Counted from the stretch's first letter, positions 33,829 through 46,631 are shown. The stretch: 64,000 bases of DNA from Volvox africanus (GCA_030268105.1 BSDZ01000014.1:325501-389500); one strand, 5' to 3'. Notes: a model not told the origin generated them from the letters alone. Translations and numbers: made by a program.

Positions 33829-35013
33829 TTAGCTCCCGTTCGTCGTACGTGATGTGGTGATGTGGTGAGATGCGCTGGAGTCCACGTACCACCCTTGTAA
33901 TTTGTCGTATTGGGATCCCACGAATGCGCAGTTCTCTGGTTGATTGGATCGTCGCCCTCCACTTTCCTGTCGACTTGTTGGCCTGGATAATGCTGTGGCG
34001 TCAACGGTGTTGTGCCTCCTGTTGCCCTGGCGGTTGTAGTTGCCATCTTGCCTGTCGCGTCTTATTTGGCCTGGAGGTTGTGGTATGCGTGATGTGCGGC
34101 ATTGTCGCGCGGTACGTCCATAATTTCCGCATAGTTGGCATTGCACTGTCCCGCCGTAGCCATAACCTGATCTGTGTTCATGTTGGCTTACTCCGTTGCG
34201 GCCATCTCTTCCATAACTCCATGCATCTCCTTGATTGATGATTGGCATATTCCTGTATCCTCGATCAAATGTGTTGCCGCGATGGTTCCATTCGTCGTGG
34301 CTGTTGTTGGCAGCACTCCGTGTGCCTCCTCGACTTGTGCCGGCAAATGTGACCGAATTATCTCCGTAGTCGCGTTCAATTGTGTCATTGTGATTGCGGC
34401 TAGTCTCACTGTGATATTGTCCGGTGCTCCAATTGTCTCTTTGGCTTGTTGCACTGAAAGCAACGGAATCACCCTCTGCATCGACTCGTTTCTCAAAAGC
34501 CAATAGTTGAGCGCCCACAGTATCCAAATTGTATTGGCCATTGACTGTCAGCGTGGTAACAATGACCGAGAATTTCTTCGGCAGTCCCACCAGTAGATTG
34601 TAGGTAACTTCCCGTTCGGTAACGGGGTGTCCCACTTCCACCAAGTCCGTATATAGATTGCGGACGCGAGCCAGATATAAGATTAGGGCTTTATTTTGTG
34701 CCATTTTAAGGGCTGACAGTTCAGCAACAAGCTGAGATTTTCTTGCGTGGCTGCTTGCCGCAAAACCAGCCGCGAGCCTCTCCCATGCTCCCTTGGCGTT
34801 GGGTGCTGCTATGATAATTGCCAAGTGATGATCTTGGACATTTTTGACAAGGATGTTTCTGACCTTGTTTGACGCGGCGATGTCCTCGTCGGTCATTGGT
34901 TCATCTCTCAGCCATCTATCCAGGTTGTTCTCTTGCATCATAGATTGGAATCTGAACGACCACGTAGCATACTTGCTCAGACCTAATGGGTCTGATAACC
35001 TATCCTTTCCCAT
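33829..35013 (-). CDS. Copia gag-protease ORF (unit 3)
   Basis: A 394-residue open frame is seen here too, the same as in unit 2 by eye, with the Arg-for-His knuckle and the DSS protease motif. It ends where the 8-bp duplication breaks the protease frame. An open Gag frame next to a broken pol could give a non-autonomous Gag donor, but I see no evidence of expression. Confidence 0.75.
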   Translation of the reverse strand: MGKDRLSDPLGLSKYATWSFRFQSMMQENNLDRWLRDEPMTDEDIAASNKVRNILVKNVQDHHLAIIIAAPNAKGAWERLAAGFAASSHARKSQLVAELSALKMAQNKALILYLARVRNLYTDLVEVGHPVTEREVTYNLLVGLPKKFSVIVTTLTVNGQYNLDTVGAQLLAFEKRVDAEGDSVAFSATSQRDNWSTGQYHSETSRNHNDTIERDYGDNSVTFAGTSRGGTRSAANNSHDEWNHRGNTFDRGYRNMPIINQGDAWSYGRDGRNGVSQHEHRSGYGYGGTVQCQLCGNYGRTARQCRTSRIPQPPGQIRRDRQDGNYNRQGNRRHNTVDATALSRPTSRQESGGRRSNQPENCAFVGSQYDKLQGWYVDSSASHHITTSRTTNGS

Positions 35014-35230
35014 TGTTGCGCGTTATAGTTCCCAATGTAGGCAGGCGATTATGGTCGTTGTTGACCAGAGGCGGCGGTCGCTGTGCTCCGTATTTTGTGG
35101 ACCAGTATTCGCGTCACGAGTGATTCCTCAATTCTCGCACCACGAGCAGTCGCTGATTTCGACACTCAGAGCTTTTGGCGACTTCAGTTGTAGAGTCAAA
35201 GTTGCCAGACTTGTATTTGCCACCACCAAT

Positions 35231-35793
35231 TGAAAGCGCTTGGCCAAAAGATTGATGCCTATGCCTTGACGAGATAATTACGGCTCAGAAGAGCCGGGGC
35301 TCATAACCTCTTACGAGGATAGGAGCAACCGATGCGAAACGTGGACAGATTACAATGTATTGACGCAGGAACCGTGTATATTTGGCATAAATAATTATAG
35401 TATCAACGTTAGTAACGCGCAAGACTAACTAGAGCAGAGTGCACATAAACAATATACTCGCGATAATAACTGTATGGCACTCGTCGCGATATCTAACTTA
35501 CATCGCAGTTACTCGCACCTAAGTAAGAGCTATTACACAACCGTTACCAAACTGTATTACGATGACGTGAAATCCCGCATAATCGCAACACACCCCCTCG
35601 GGATGCACGTCATGGTCGAATAGGGCACTTCAATATCACACCCCCTCAAAGTTAGTAGCGTCAAGTTGCTAAGTATCACTAAAATAAACCTCTACGATAA
35701 GGCAATTGAGACCATGCTGGACTGGTGCTGTTAGGTGCCACAATAAGAATAAGTCATCCTTCGCTTATGAAAGTTATTGTCAAATGAGATAAT
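35231..35793 (-). repeat. Copia LTR D (shared by units 3 and 4)
   Basis: The 563-bp LTR has the same variants as LTR C. It lies 6462 bp from C, which is 6114 plus the 348-bp insertion. Confidence 0.8.
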
Positions 35794-35895
35794 AACCTCA
35801 CTATCGAATACAGGTTAACTACAGCCAGCCACCCGGACTCACGCCTTATTGGCCTATATGAGCTGGTCTCTACCAACAAATGGATGACTTCCTCG

Positions 35896-36687
35896 TCAGG
35901 TATCGTCTAGTCCCATTTCTCGGCGGCACCAGACGAACTTTCCTTCTGGCAGTGGTTTGGTCAATGCGTCCGCCACCATCTCCTCCGAGCCTCAGTGCCA
36001 CGTCGCCCTCTATCACTCTCTCACGAATCATGTGATGCTGTACATCAATATGCTTAGACCGTGATGAGGTAATGGGGTTGTTGCCTAGGTCTAAGGCCCC
36101 TTGTGAGTCTATGTTGATTCTGATTCCGTCCGAGTCCGCCTTTAGGTCCCCGCATAGCTTATTCAGCCAAAGGACTTCCCTGACGGCGCTGGAAAGGGCC
36201 TGGTATTCAGCCTCCATGGATGACGCTGCCACAGTGCGCTGCAACTGATTGCTCCAGCTGATTGCGGTACCATTGACGTGAAATACGTACCCAGTCGTAG
36301 ATCGCCTTGAGTTTAGTGTCTCCTGCCCAGTCTGAATCGCAGTATCCATCGATGATCTCCTTGCTCTCCCGCCGGAACTGTAGGCCCAGGTTGCGCGTGC
36401 CCGCCACGTAGCAAAGGATCCCCTTTGCCATGCCCATTGCTGGTTTGGTTGGCTTGGCCATGAACCGTGACAATATGCTGAGGGCGAAGCCAAGGTCTGG
36501 GAGCGTGCTGACTGCCAGGTAGTTGAGCTCGCCAATGAGTGCTCTGTACGGTGTCGGATCCTCCAACAGCTCGGTGTCTTTGTCCAGGTGAAGTTTTGCG
36601 CCCACAGCTATGGGGATGGCTCTGGGTTTAACCTCGCTCATGCCATGCTTATGCAGGATGCGTTCCACATAGCTGGATTGTGATAAC
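35896..36687 (-). pseudogene. Copia pol 3' part: RT C-terminus and RNase H (unit 4)
   Basis: Organisation and the shared frame break are the same as in unit 3. The pol stop lies opposite 35896-35898. It is bounded on the right by ATAAC at 36683-36687. Confidence 0.9.
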
Positions 36688-37520
36688 TGTTGTGCTACGG
36701 TTTGTTTCCCGCCGATGCGTAGGTCGATGCGACCCTACGAGGCGAAGTGTTATCTTGATGAATGCACGAATGACTATTGCATATGAATGAACCTGCATGA
36801 TATAGATGTATTCGCATACATTTATATATGCATCTGGCATGTTATCATTGTCCATCACGACATTGCATCATGGCAAATCCGCCTAGCATGCATGAAATAC
36901 TGAATCATTGAAGTGTGCATTAAGCTCGTGCTATGAAACGATAAGTAATATTATTTGATATAATATTACTTCATTACAGCACACGTTGAGAGCGCCGCAC
37001 TCATCACGATGCATGCCTTGCAACCGAATATCGTTATTCGGACCCTTGCATCATGCGAATGCCGGAAAGGCTTATACGTTGTTATGCTTGGACATCGCCT
37101 ATACGCAGTAGGGTTGTCACACTTAGGATCGGCCTCCTAGTGTGAATTGTAAGACATTGCGATGCTGCGAGTATAACAGATGCGAGGACGGCTAAGCAAG
37201 ACAAGACATTCGATACCGGAGGACACTAATGTGTTCTACGCTATTATTACTATACGCTATTCTACTTAGCCCGAGCTAAGCCTAAACTTCGCTATTCACC
37301 GCCGCGTGATGATTGCTTGCTTCCGGCGCTGACGGCGATTACATTTATTGAACCGCTTCGATCTGTAAGACTGTAAGTTATATCTCTTCTTGTTTGAAGT
37401 CTTCCGCTGTCTCTGTTTGCTCGCGCTTGTCTTGCTGTACTTGCAAGTACTCACGCATCAGTGTCAAAAGCCTTCAGACGCGCAGATACTTATGAGCAAA
37501 CACGAAGGAGAGGTACAACA
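36688..37520 (+). repeat. Solo gypsy LTR in copia unit 4 (833 bp)
   Basis: ATAAC flanks at 36683-36687 and 37521-37525. The hairpin CCGAATA/TATTCGG is intact near 37024-37041. Confidence 0.96.
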
Positions 37521-39942
37521 ATAACGTGATCTCTCCATTGGGCTGCCGTCGAACTTCCATGCCCAGAAATACCTCAATGCGGCCAAGATCTCTTACCTTG
37601 GATAGTTTGCTGATTTCTGCCTTGAGATTTCGGATCAGCTCGGGGTCTTTAGCCGCAATGCACATGTCGTCCACGTGGACCAGCACGAACACGTCTCCTT
37701 TGTTGTTGTTTGCTCTCAAGAACATCGCTTGGTCGGATTTGGAGGTGGTGAGTCCGATTTCAGCGAATTTGGTGCACAGTTTGTCGTACCAGCAGCGGGA
37801 TGCTTGGCGGAGGCCATATATCGACTTGAGCAGATGGCAGGCAGCTACTGGGGTCGCCAGGTCGTATCCCAGTGGTGGTTTCATCCAGATTTCTTCTTTG
37901 AGGTCGCCGTTCAAAAATGCCATGGAGACATCTAGTTGGTGTACGTCGAAGTCCCTGGCAGCGGCAATGGCTAGGATGGCCCGGAATGATGAGCCTCGTG
38001 ATGTAGGTGCAAACAGTTCTCCAAAATCCACCCCCTCGCGTTGTGCGAAGCCCTTCGCAACCAGACGCGCCTTGTATTAGTTGATTGAGCCATCAGGGCA
38101 TGTCTTGACTTTGTAGACCCAGCGGCAGGGTAGGACGTTTGTGCCAGGCGGTGGGATGCCAATTTCCCAGGTGCCGTTGGTCATGTGGGCAATTATCTCG
38201 TCGTTCATTGCTTGTTGCCACTTGATGCGGTGAGGGCCTCTGATCGCATCATGGTGAGATTTGGGTTCTTGTATTCTGGCGGCCATGTTGATACGCGCTG
38301 CCACCGATCTTTGAGTGCGCCACCACTCACATGGGCGCTTTCGTACGCGGATGGGGTAGCGGTTGGCTAACATCGTGTTGTCCTCATCCATGTCTTCTTC
38401 TGTTGCCATGTCCTCAATGTCGGAGTCGTCGGTGTCCTCAGATTGTATTGGGTCTTGCCTTGGTTGGCTTCCCGATGGGCCCACTCCATCGTTGACGGCT
38501 CCTGTTCCCGCTGTATTTGGATAGCTTGGCGCTGTGCGTATTACGGGAGGTGGTGGTTGAGGTGGATTTGGCTCGTGGCCATCGCCATTGTGCGCATTGG
38601 TGGACATAGGGACAGCTCTCGGTCGTGGCTCTGGGTCGTCCATGTCGGAATCAGAGTCAGTTTCAGCATTGTCACGGTTGTCGTTCGAGGGTTTGTATGG
38701 TTCGTGCGTGGCCTGTTGTTCATCGAATACGACATCGCTGTGTCTTGATACTGACCCATCCGGGAATAATATCCGGTAGCTGCCGCCATCACCATATCCC
38801 ACCATTATACCTCGACGACTCACGGGATCCAGTTTGTTGTGCTTGGCCTTGGGCACGTGGACATAAGCCATGCAGCCAAAAACGCGCAAATGATCAACCT
38901 CTGGAACCTTTCCAGTGAAGAGCTCGTACGGGGTACGGGAGATACCATCTGCTGGTAGGTATATTGCGTAGGTAGTTGGCTGTGGCTGCCGCCTCAGCCC
39001 ATATTTTTTGAGGGAGTTTGGATTCCAGTAATAGGGCGCGCATCTTTTCCAGCAGGGTCCGGTTTAACAGCTCTGCAGCGCCATTTTGTTCAGGGGTGTA
39101 TCCAACTGTTGGCCCATGCCTGATCCCTCTGGAAGCAAAGAAGGCTTGCAGTTGGGAATTGACGAATTCTCCTCCTCTGTCGGACCGCATCTCCCACGTC
39201 TTATGTCCACACATGTTCTCCAGCTGATTTATCATCGTTACCAGCTTGTCCTTAACCGCCTCCTTGGTGTTGGTGAATGCAACTGCTGAAAATTTTGTGC
39301 AGTCATCCAACAGTACCGTGACCCATTTGGGGTGTTGTCCGGCATGGGGCCACAGACGTCCACATGGATGAGCTCCATTGGTCTATCAGATTTGTGCCCC
39401 GTGGATTTGTGGGTTCCGCACGTTTGCCGTGATAAAACACAAGTCTCGCACTTGGCGGGGATGACCTTCTGTTGTGGTACACCGTCGACACCTATCACCA
39501 TTCCGTGCCTGATTAGCTTCTGCAGACCTCCGAGTCCAATGTGCCCAAAGCGTCGGTGCCACAGGCCTTCGCTTTGGCTTGACAGCTTGGCGTGGGCAGC
39601 ACCGGCAAAGCTGAAATGTGCGTCGTTAGGTTGACCGACGTCGCACTCCAACCTATATAAGTTACCTTCTCGTCGGCCTGCAATGATGATGTTTCCATAA
39701 CGTTTTACGTAGACCATATGCTTGGTGAACATGATTTCCCCTTCATCGGATTTGTCATTGATAGACGAGACGGACAGGACTTTGACGCAGCTGTGTGGCA
39801 CCACGTAAACGTTGTTGATGGTGATTTTGGTGTCGGGGTAGAGTGTGGACACCAGTATGAGGGTGCCTACCGTGATAGGTTGAATGGTTTCCCCACCCAT
39901 GCTCATGATATCAAAACGTTCCTGTCGGCTTATTCCAACCAC
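37521..39942 (-). pseudogene. Copia pol 5' part: integrase and RT (unit 4)
   Basis: The codon that is CGA (Arg) in the DRYKARL segment of units 1, 2, 3 and 5 is TAA here, with Asp to Asn just before it. Unit 0 has TGA at the same codon with the same Asn. The protease-to-integrase frame is continuous from 40164 down to 39238 because the 5-bp loss is absent, giving a 308-codon frame through RQERFDIMSMGGETI. The integrase frame breaks remain. Confidence 0.92.
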
Positions 39943-39947
39943 GTTGG

Positions 39948-41131
39948 TTAGCTCCCATTCATCATACGTGATGTGGTGATGTGGTGAGATGCGCTGGAGT
40001 CCACATACCACCCTTGTAATTTGTCGTATTGGGATCCCACGAATGCGCAGTTCTCTGGTTGATTGGATCGTCGCCCTCCACTTCCTGTCAACTTGTTGGC
40101 CTGGATAACGCTGTGGCGTCGACGGTGTTGTGCCTCCTGTTGCCCTGGCGGTTGTAGTTGCCATCTTGCCTGTCGCGTCTTATTTGGCCTGGAGGTTGTG
40201 GTATGCGTGATGTGCGGCATTGTCGCGCGGTACGTCCATAATTTCCGCATAGTTGGCATTGCACTGTCCCGCCGTAGCCATAACCTGATCTGTGTTCATG
40301 TTGGCTTACTCCGTTGCGGCCATCTCTTCCATAACTCCATGCATCTCCTTGATTGATGATTGGCATATTCCTGTATCCTCGATCAAATGTGTTGCCGCGA
40401 TGGTTCCATTCGTCGTGGCTGTTGTTGGCAGCACTCCGTGTGCCTCCTCGACTTGTGCCGGCAAATGTGACCGAATTATCTCCGTAGTCGCGTTCAATTG
40501 TGTCATTGTGATTGCGGCTAGTCTCACTGTGATATTGTCCCATGCTCCAATTGTCTCTTTGGCTTGTTGCACTGAAAGCAACGGAATCACCCTCTGCATC
40601 GACTCGTTTCTCAAAAGCCAATAGTTGAGCGCCCACAGTATCCAAATTGTATTGGCCATTGACTGTCAGCGTGGTAACAATGACCGAGAATTTCTTCGGC
40701 AGTCCCACCAGTAGATTGTAGGTAACTTCCCGTTCGGTAACGGGGTGTCCCACTTCCACCAAGTCCGTATATAGATTGCGGACGCGAGCCAGATATAAGA
40801 TTAGGGCTTTATTTTGTGCCATTTTAAGGGCTGACAGTTCAGCAACAAGCTGAGATTTTCTTGCGTGGCTGCTTGCCGCAAAACCAGCCGCGAGCCTCTC
40901 CCATGCTCCCTTGGCGTTGGGCGCTGCTCTGATAATTGCCAAGTGATGATCTTGGACATTTTTGACAAGGATGTTTCTGACCTTGTTTGACGCTGCGATG
41001 TCCTCATCGGTCATTGGTTCGTCTCTCAGCCATCTATCCAGGTTGTTCTCTTGCATCATAGATTGGAATCTGAACGACCACGTAGCATACTTGCTCAGAC
41101 CTAATGGGTCTGATAACCTATCCTTTCCCAT
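39948..41131 (-). pseudogene. Copia gag-protease region (unit 4)
   Basis: The Gag frame is open for 347 codons from ATG 41131. The codon that is TGA in units 0 and 1 is AGA here. A single-base loss near 40083 (CACTTCC for CACTTTCC on the plus strand) shifts the frame before the protease-like motif, which lies in another frame ending at 39948. Confidence 0.9.
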
Positions 41132-41341
41132 TGTTGCGCGTTATAGTTCCCAATGTAGGCAGGCGATTATGGTCGTTGTTGACCAGAGGCGGCGGTCGCT
41201 GTGCTCCGTATTTTGTGGACCAGTATTCGAGTGATTCCTCAATTCTCGCACCACGAGCAGTCGCTGATTTCGGCACTCAGAGCTTTTGGCGACTTCAGTT
41301 GTAGAGTCAAAGTTGCCAGACTTGTATTTGCCACCACCAAT

Positions 41342-41904
41342 TGAAAGCGCTTGGCCAAAACATTGATGCCTATGCCTTGACGAGATAATTACGGCTCAGA
41401 AGAGCCGGGGCTCATAACCTCTTACGAGGATAGGAGCAACCGATGCGAAACGTGGACAGATTACAATGTATTGACGCAGGAACCGTGTATATTTGGCATA
41501 AATAATTATAGTATCAACGTTAGTAACGCGCAAGACTAACTAGAGCAGAGTGCTCATAAACAATATACTCGCGATCATAACTGTACGGCACTCATCACGA
41601 TATCTAACTTACATCGCAGTTACTCGCGCCTAAGTAAGAGCTATTACACAACCGTTACCAAACTGTATTACGATGACGTGAAATCCCGCATAATCGCAAC
41701 ACACCCCCTCGGGATGCACGTCATGGTTGAATAGGGCACTTCAATATCACACCCCCTCAAAGTTAGTAGCGTCAAGTTGCTAAGTATCACTAAAATAAAC
41801 CTCTACGATAAGGCAATTGAGACCATGCTGGACTGGTGCTGTTAGGTGCCACAATAAGAATAAGTCATCCTTCACTTATGAAAGTTATTGTCAAATGAGA
41901 TAAT
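41342..41904 (-). repeat. Copia LTR E (shared by units 4 and 5)
   Basis: The 563-bp LTR shares GTGCTCATAAAC and GATCATAACTGTACGG with LTR A rather than with its neighbours B-D. It lies 6111 bp from LTR D (plus 5, minus 7, minus 1 relative to 6114). Confidence 0.8.
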
Positions 41905-42006
41905 AACCTCACTATCGAATACAGATTAACTACAGCCAGCCACCCGGACTCACGCCTTATTGGCCTATATGAGCTGGTCTCTACCAACAAATGGATGACT
42001 TCCTCA

Positions 42007-42798
42007 TCAGGTATTGTCTAGTCCCATTTCTCGGCGGCACCAGACGAACTTTCCTTCTGGCAGTGGTTTGGTCAATGCGTCCGCCACCATCTCCTCCGAG
42101 CCTCAGTGCCACGTCGCCCTCTATCACTCTCTCACGAATCATGTGATGCTGTACATCAATATGCTTAGACCGTGATGAGGTAATGGGGTTGTTGCCTAGG
42201 TCTAAGGCCCCTTGTGAGTCTATGTTGATTCTGATTCCGTCCGAGTCCGCCTTTAGGTCCCCGCATAGCTTATTCAGCCAAAGGACTTCCCTGACGGCGC
42301 TGGAAAGGGCCTGGTATTCAGCCTCCATGGATGACGCTGCCACAGTGCGCTGCAACTGATTGCTCCAGCTGATTGCGGTACCATTGACGTGAAATACGTA
42401 CCCAGTCGTAGATCGCCTTGAGTTTAGTGTCTCCTGCCCAGTCCGAATCACAGTACCCATCGATGATCTCCTTGCTCTCCCGCCGGAACTGTAGGCCCAG
42501 GTTGCGCGTGCCCGCCACGTAGCGAAGGACCCCCTTTGCCATGCCCATTGCTGGTTTGGTTGGCTTGGCCATGAACCGTGACAATATGCTGAGGGTGAAG
42601 CCAAGGTCTGGGCGCGTGCTGACTGCCAGGTAGTTGAGCTCGCCAATGAGTGCTCTGTACAGTGTCGGATCCTCCAACAGCTCGGTGTCTTTGTCCAGGT
42701 GAAGTTTTGCACCCACAGCTATGGGGATGGCTCTGGGTTTAACCTCGCTCATGCCATGCTTATGCAGGATGCGTTCCACATAGCTGGATTGTGATAAC
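42007..42798 (-). pseudogene. Copia pol 3' part: RT C-terminus and RNase H (unit 5)
   Basis: The pol stop is opposite 42007-42009. It has the same RNase H motifs and the same frame break as the other units. It ends at the ATAAC duplication at 42794-42798. Confidence 0.9.
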
Positions 42799-43631
42799 TG
42801 TTGTGCTACGGTTCGTTTCCCGCCGATGCGTAGGTCGATGCGACCCTACGAGGCGAAGTGTTATCTTGATGAATGCACGAATGACTATTGCATATGAATG
42901 AACCTGCATGATATAGATGTATTCGCATACATTTATATATGCATTTGGCATGTTATCATTGTCCATCACGACATTGCATCATGGCAAATCCACCTAGCAT
43001 GCATGAAATACCGAATCATTGAAGTGCGCATTAAGCTCGTGCTATGAAACGATAAGTAATATTATTTGATATAATATTACTTCATTACAGCACACGTTGA
43101 GGGCGCCGCACTCGTCACGATGCATGCCTTGCAACCGAATATCGTTATTTGGACCCTTGCATCATGCAAATGCCGGAAAGGCTTATACGTTGTTATGCTT
43201 GGACATCGCCTATACGCAGTAGGGTTGTCACACTTAGGATCGGCCTCCTAGTGTGAATCGTAAGACATTGCGATGCTGCGAGTATAACAGATGCGAGGAC
43301 GGCTAAGCAAGACAAGACATTCGATACCGGAGGACACTCGTGTGTTCTACGCTATTATTACTATACGCTATCCTACTTAGCCCGAGCTAAGCCTAAACTT
43401 CGCTATTCACCGCCGCGTGATGATTGCTTGCTTCCGGCGCTGACGGCGATTACGTCCATTGCACCGTTTCGATCTGTAAGACTGTAAGTTATATCTCTTC
43501 TTGTTTGAAGTCTTCCGCTGTCTCTGTTTGCTCGCGCTTGTCTTGCTGTACTTGCAAGTACTCACGCATCGGTGTCGAAAGCCTTCAGACGCGCAGATAC
43601 TTATGAGCAAACACGAAGGAGAGGTACAACA
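42799..43631 (+). repeat. Solo gypsy LTR in copia unit 5 (833 bp)
   Basis: ATAAC flanks at 42794-42798 and 43632-43636. The second hairpin carries one mismatch (TATTTGG for TATTCGG). Confidence 0.96.
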
Positions 43632-45458
43632 ATAACGTGATCTCTCCATTGGGCTGCCGTCGAACTTCCATGCCCAGAAATACCTCAATGCGGCCAAGAT
43701 CTCTTACCTTGGATAGTTTGCTGATTTCTGCCTTGAGATTTCGGATCAGGTCGGGGTCTTTAGCCGCAATGCACATGTCATCCATGTGGACCAGCACGAA
43801 CACGTCTCCTTTGTTGTTGTTTGCTCTCAAGAACATCGCTTGGTCGGATTTGGAGGTGGTGAGTCCGATTTCAGCGAATTTGGTGCACAGTTTGTCGTAC
43901 CAGCAGCGGGATGCTTGGCGGAGGCCATATATCGACTTGAGCAGATGGCAGGCAGCTACTGGGGTCGCCAGGTCGTATCCCGGTGGTGGTTTCATCCAGA
44001 TTTCTTCTTTGAGGTCGCCGTTCAAAAATGCCATGGAGACATCTAGTTGGTGTACGTCGAAGTCCCTGGCAGCGGCAATGGCTAGGATGGCCCGGAATGA
44101 TGAGCCTCGTGATGTAGGTGCAAACAGTTCTCCAAAATCCACCCCCTCGCGTTGTGCGAAGCCCTTCGCAACCAGACGCGCCTTGTATCGGTCGATTGAG
44201 CCATCAGGGCATGTCTTGACTTTGTAGACCCAGCGGCAGGGTAGGACGTTTGTGCCAGGCGGTGGGATGCCAATTTCCCAGGTGCCGTTGGTCATGTGGG
44301 CAATTATCTCGTTGTTCATTACTTGTTGCCACTTGATGCGGTGAGGGCCTCTGATCTCATCATGGTGAGATTTGGGTTCTTGTATTCTGGTGGCCATGTT
44401 GATACGCGCTGCCACTGATCTTTGAGTGCGCCACCACTCACATGGGCGCTTTCGTACGCGGATGGGGTAGCGGTTGGCTAACATCGTGTTGTCCTCATCC
44501 ATGTCTTCTTCTGTTGCCATGTCCTCAATGTCGGAGTCGTCGGTGTCCTCAGGTTGTATTGGGTCTTGCCTTGGTTGGCTTCCCGATGGGCCCGCTCCAT
44601 CGTTGACGGCTCCTGTTCCCGCTGTATTTGGATAGCTTGGCACTGTGCGTATTATGGGAGGTGGTGGTTGAGGTGGATTTGGCTCGTGGCCATCACCATT
44701 GTGCGCATTGGTGGACATAGGGACAGCTCTCGGTCGTGGCTCTGGGTCGTCCATGTCGGAATCAGAGTCAGTTTCAGCATTGTCACAGCCATTTTTGTGC
44801 AGTCATCCAACAGTACCGTGACCCATTTGGGGTGTTGTCCGGCATGGGGCCGCAGACGTCCACATGGATGAGCTCCATTGGTCTATCAGATTTGTGCCCC
44901 GTGGATTTGTGGGTTCCGCACGTTTGCCGTGATAAAACACAAGTCTCGCACTTGGCGGGGATGACCTTCTGTTGTGGTACACCGTCGACACCTATCACCA
45001 TTCCGTGCCTGATTAGCTTCTGCAGACCTCCGAGTCCAATGTGCCCAAAGCGTCGGTGCCACAGGCCTTCGCTTTGGCTTGACAGCTTGGCGTGGGCAGC
45101 ACCGGCAAAGCTGAAATGTGCGTCGTTAGGTTGACCGACGTCGCACTCCAACCTATATAAGTTACCTTCTCGTCGGCCTGCAATGATGATGTTTCCATAA
45201 CGTTTTACGTAGACCATATGCTTGGTGAACATGATTTCCCCTTCATCGGATTTGTCGTTGATAGACGAGACGGACAGGACTTTGACGCAGCTGTGTGGCA
45301 CCACGTAAACGTTGTTGATGGTGATTTTGGTGTCGGGGTAGAGTGTGGACACCAGAATGAGGGTGCCTACCGTGATAGGTTGAATGGTTTCCCCACCCAT
45401 GCTCATGATATCAAAACGTTCCTGTCGGCTTATTCCAACCACGTTGGTTAGCTCCCAT
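43632..45458 (-). pseudogene. Copia pol 5' part: integrase and RT, integrase core deleted (unit 5)
   Basis: The RT and acidic linker are open from 44754 to the solo LTR. At about 44788 the sequence jumps from the linker to the segment just before LLDDC, removing the integrase core with its second Asp and Glu. A few bases of apparent filler (AGCCA) sit at the junction. Upstream, the GAG-pre-integrase segment and protease flank are continuous to 45760. Confidence 0.9.
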
Positions 45459-46631
45459 TCATCGTACATGATGTGGTGATGTGGTGAGATGCGCCGGAGT
45501 CCACATACCACCCTTGTAATTTGTCGTATTGGGATCCCACGAATGCGCAGTTCTCTGGTTGATTGGATCGTCGCCCTCCACTTTCCTGTCAACTTGTTGG
45601 CCTGGATAATGCTGTGGCGTCGACGGTGTTGTGCCTCCTGTTGCCCTGGCGGTTGTAGTTGCCATCTTGCCTGTCGCGTCTTACTTGGCCTGGAGGTTGT
45701 GGTATGCGTGATGTGCGGCATTGTCGTGCGGTACGTCCATAATTTCCGCATAGTTGGCATTGCACTGTCCCGCCGTAACCATAACCTGATCTGTGTTCAT
45801 GTTGGCTTACTCCGTTGCGGCCATCTCTTCCATAACTCCATGCATCTCCTTGATTGATGATTGGCATATTCCTGTATCCTCGATCAAATGTGTTGCCGTG
45901 ATGGTTCCATTCGTCGTGGCTGTTGTTGGCAGCACTCCGTGTGCCTCCTCGACTTGTGCCGGCAAATGTGACCGAATTATCTCCGTAGTCGCGTTCAATT
46001 GTGTCATTGTGATTGCGGCTAGTCTCGCTGTGATATTGTCTGGTGCTCCAATTATCTCTTTGGCTTGTTGCACTGAAGCAACGGAATCACCCTCTGCATC
46101 GACTCGTTTCTCAAAAGCCAATAGTTGAGCGCCCACAGTATCCAAATTGTATTGGCCATTGACTGTCAGCGTGGTAACAATGACCGAGAATTTCTTCGGC
46201 AGTCCCACCAGTAGATTGTAGGTAACTTCCCGTTCGGTAACGGGGTGTCCCACTTCCACCAAGTCCGTATATAGATTGCGGACGCGAGCCAGATATAAGA
46301 TTAGGGCTTTATTTTGTGCCATTTTAAGGGCTGACAGTTCAGCAACAAGCTGAGATTTTCTTGCGTGGCTGCTTGCCGCAAAACCAGCCGCGAGCCTCTC
46401 CCATGCTCCCTTGGCGTTGGGTGCTGCTATGATAATTGCCAAGTGATGATCTTGGACATTTTTGACAAGGATGTTTCTGACCTTGTTTGACGCGGCGATG
46501 TCCTCGTCGGTCATTGGTTCGTCTCTCAGCCATCTATCCAGGTTGTTCTCTTGCATCATAGATTGGAATCTGAACGACCACGTAGCATAATTGCTCAGAC
46601 CTAATGGGTCTGATAACCTATCCTTTCCCAT
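45459..46631 (-). pseudogene. Copia gag-protease region (unit 5)
   Basis: The Gag frame is open from ATG 46631 for about 185 codons. A 1-bp loss (CTGAAGC for CTGAAAGC, plus strand, near 46074) then shifts it. The zinc-knuckle segment with Arg for His lies in the original frame at 45589-45867. Confidence 0.9.

Larger units (their letters stand above)
29332..35230 (-). mobile_element. Copia unit 3
   Basis: The unit is complete between LTR C and LTR D. It combines a solo LTR with the 348-bp insertion (as in unit 1) and a gag-pol body nearly identical to unit 2. That mosaic marks exchange or conversion between units. Confidence 0.93.
35794..41341 (-). mobile_element. Copia unit 4
   Basis: The solo LTR lacks the 348-bp insertion. 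The 5-bp segment at 39909-39913 (ATATC in CATGATATC) that is missing from units 1-3 is retained, so this body branch is older or separate. Private changes are a 7-bp loss at about 41229 in the leader, a 1-bp loss near 40083 in gag, and TAA in the RT N-terminus at about 38078. Confidence 0.93.
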
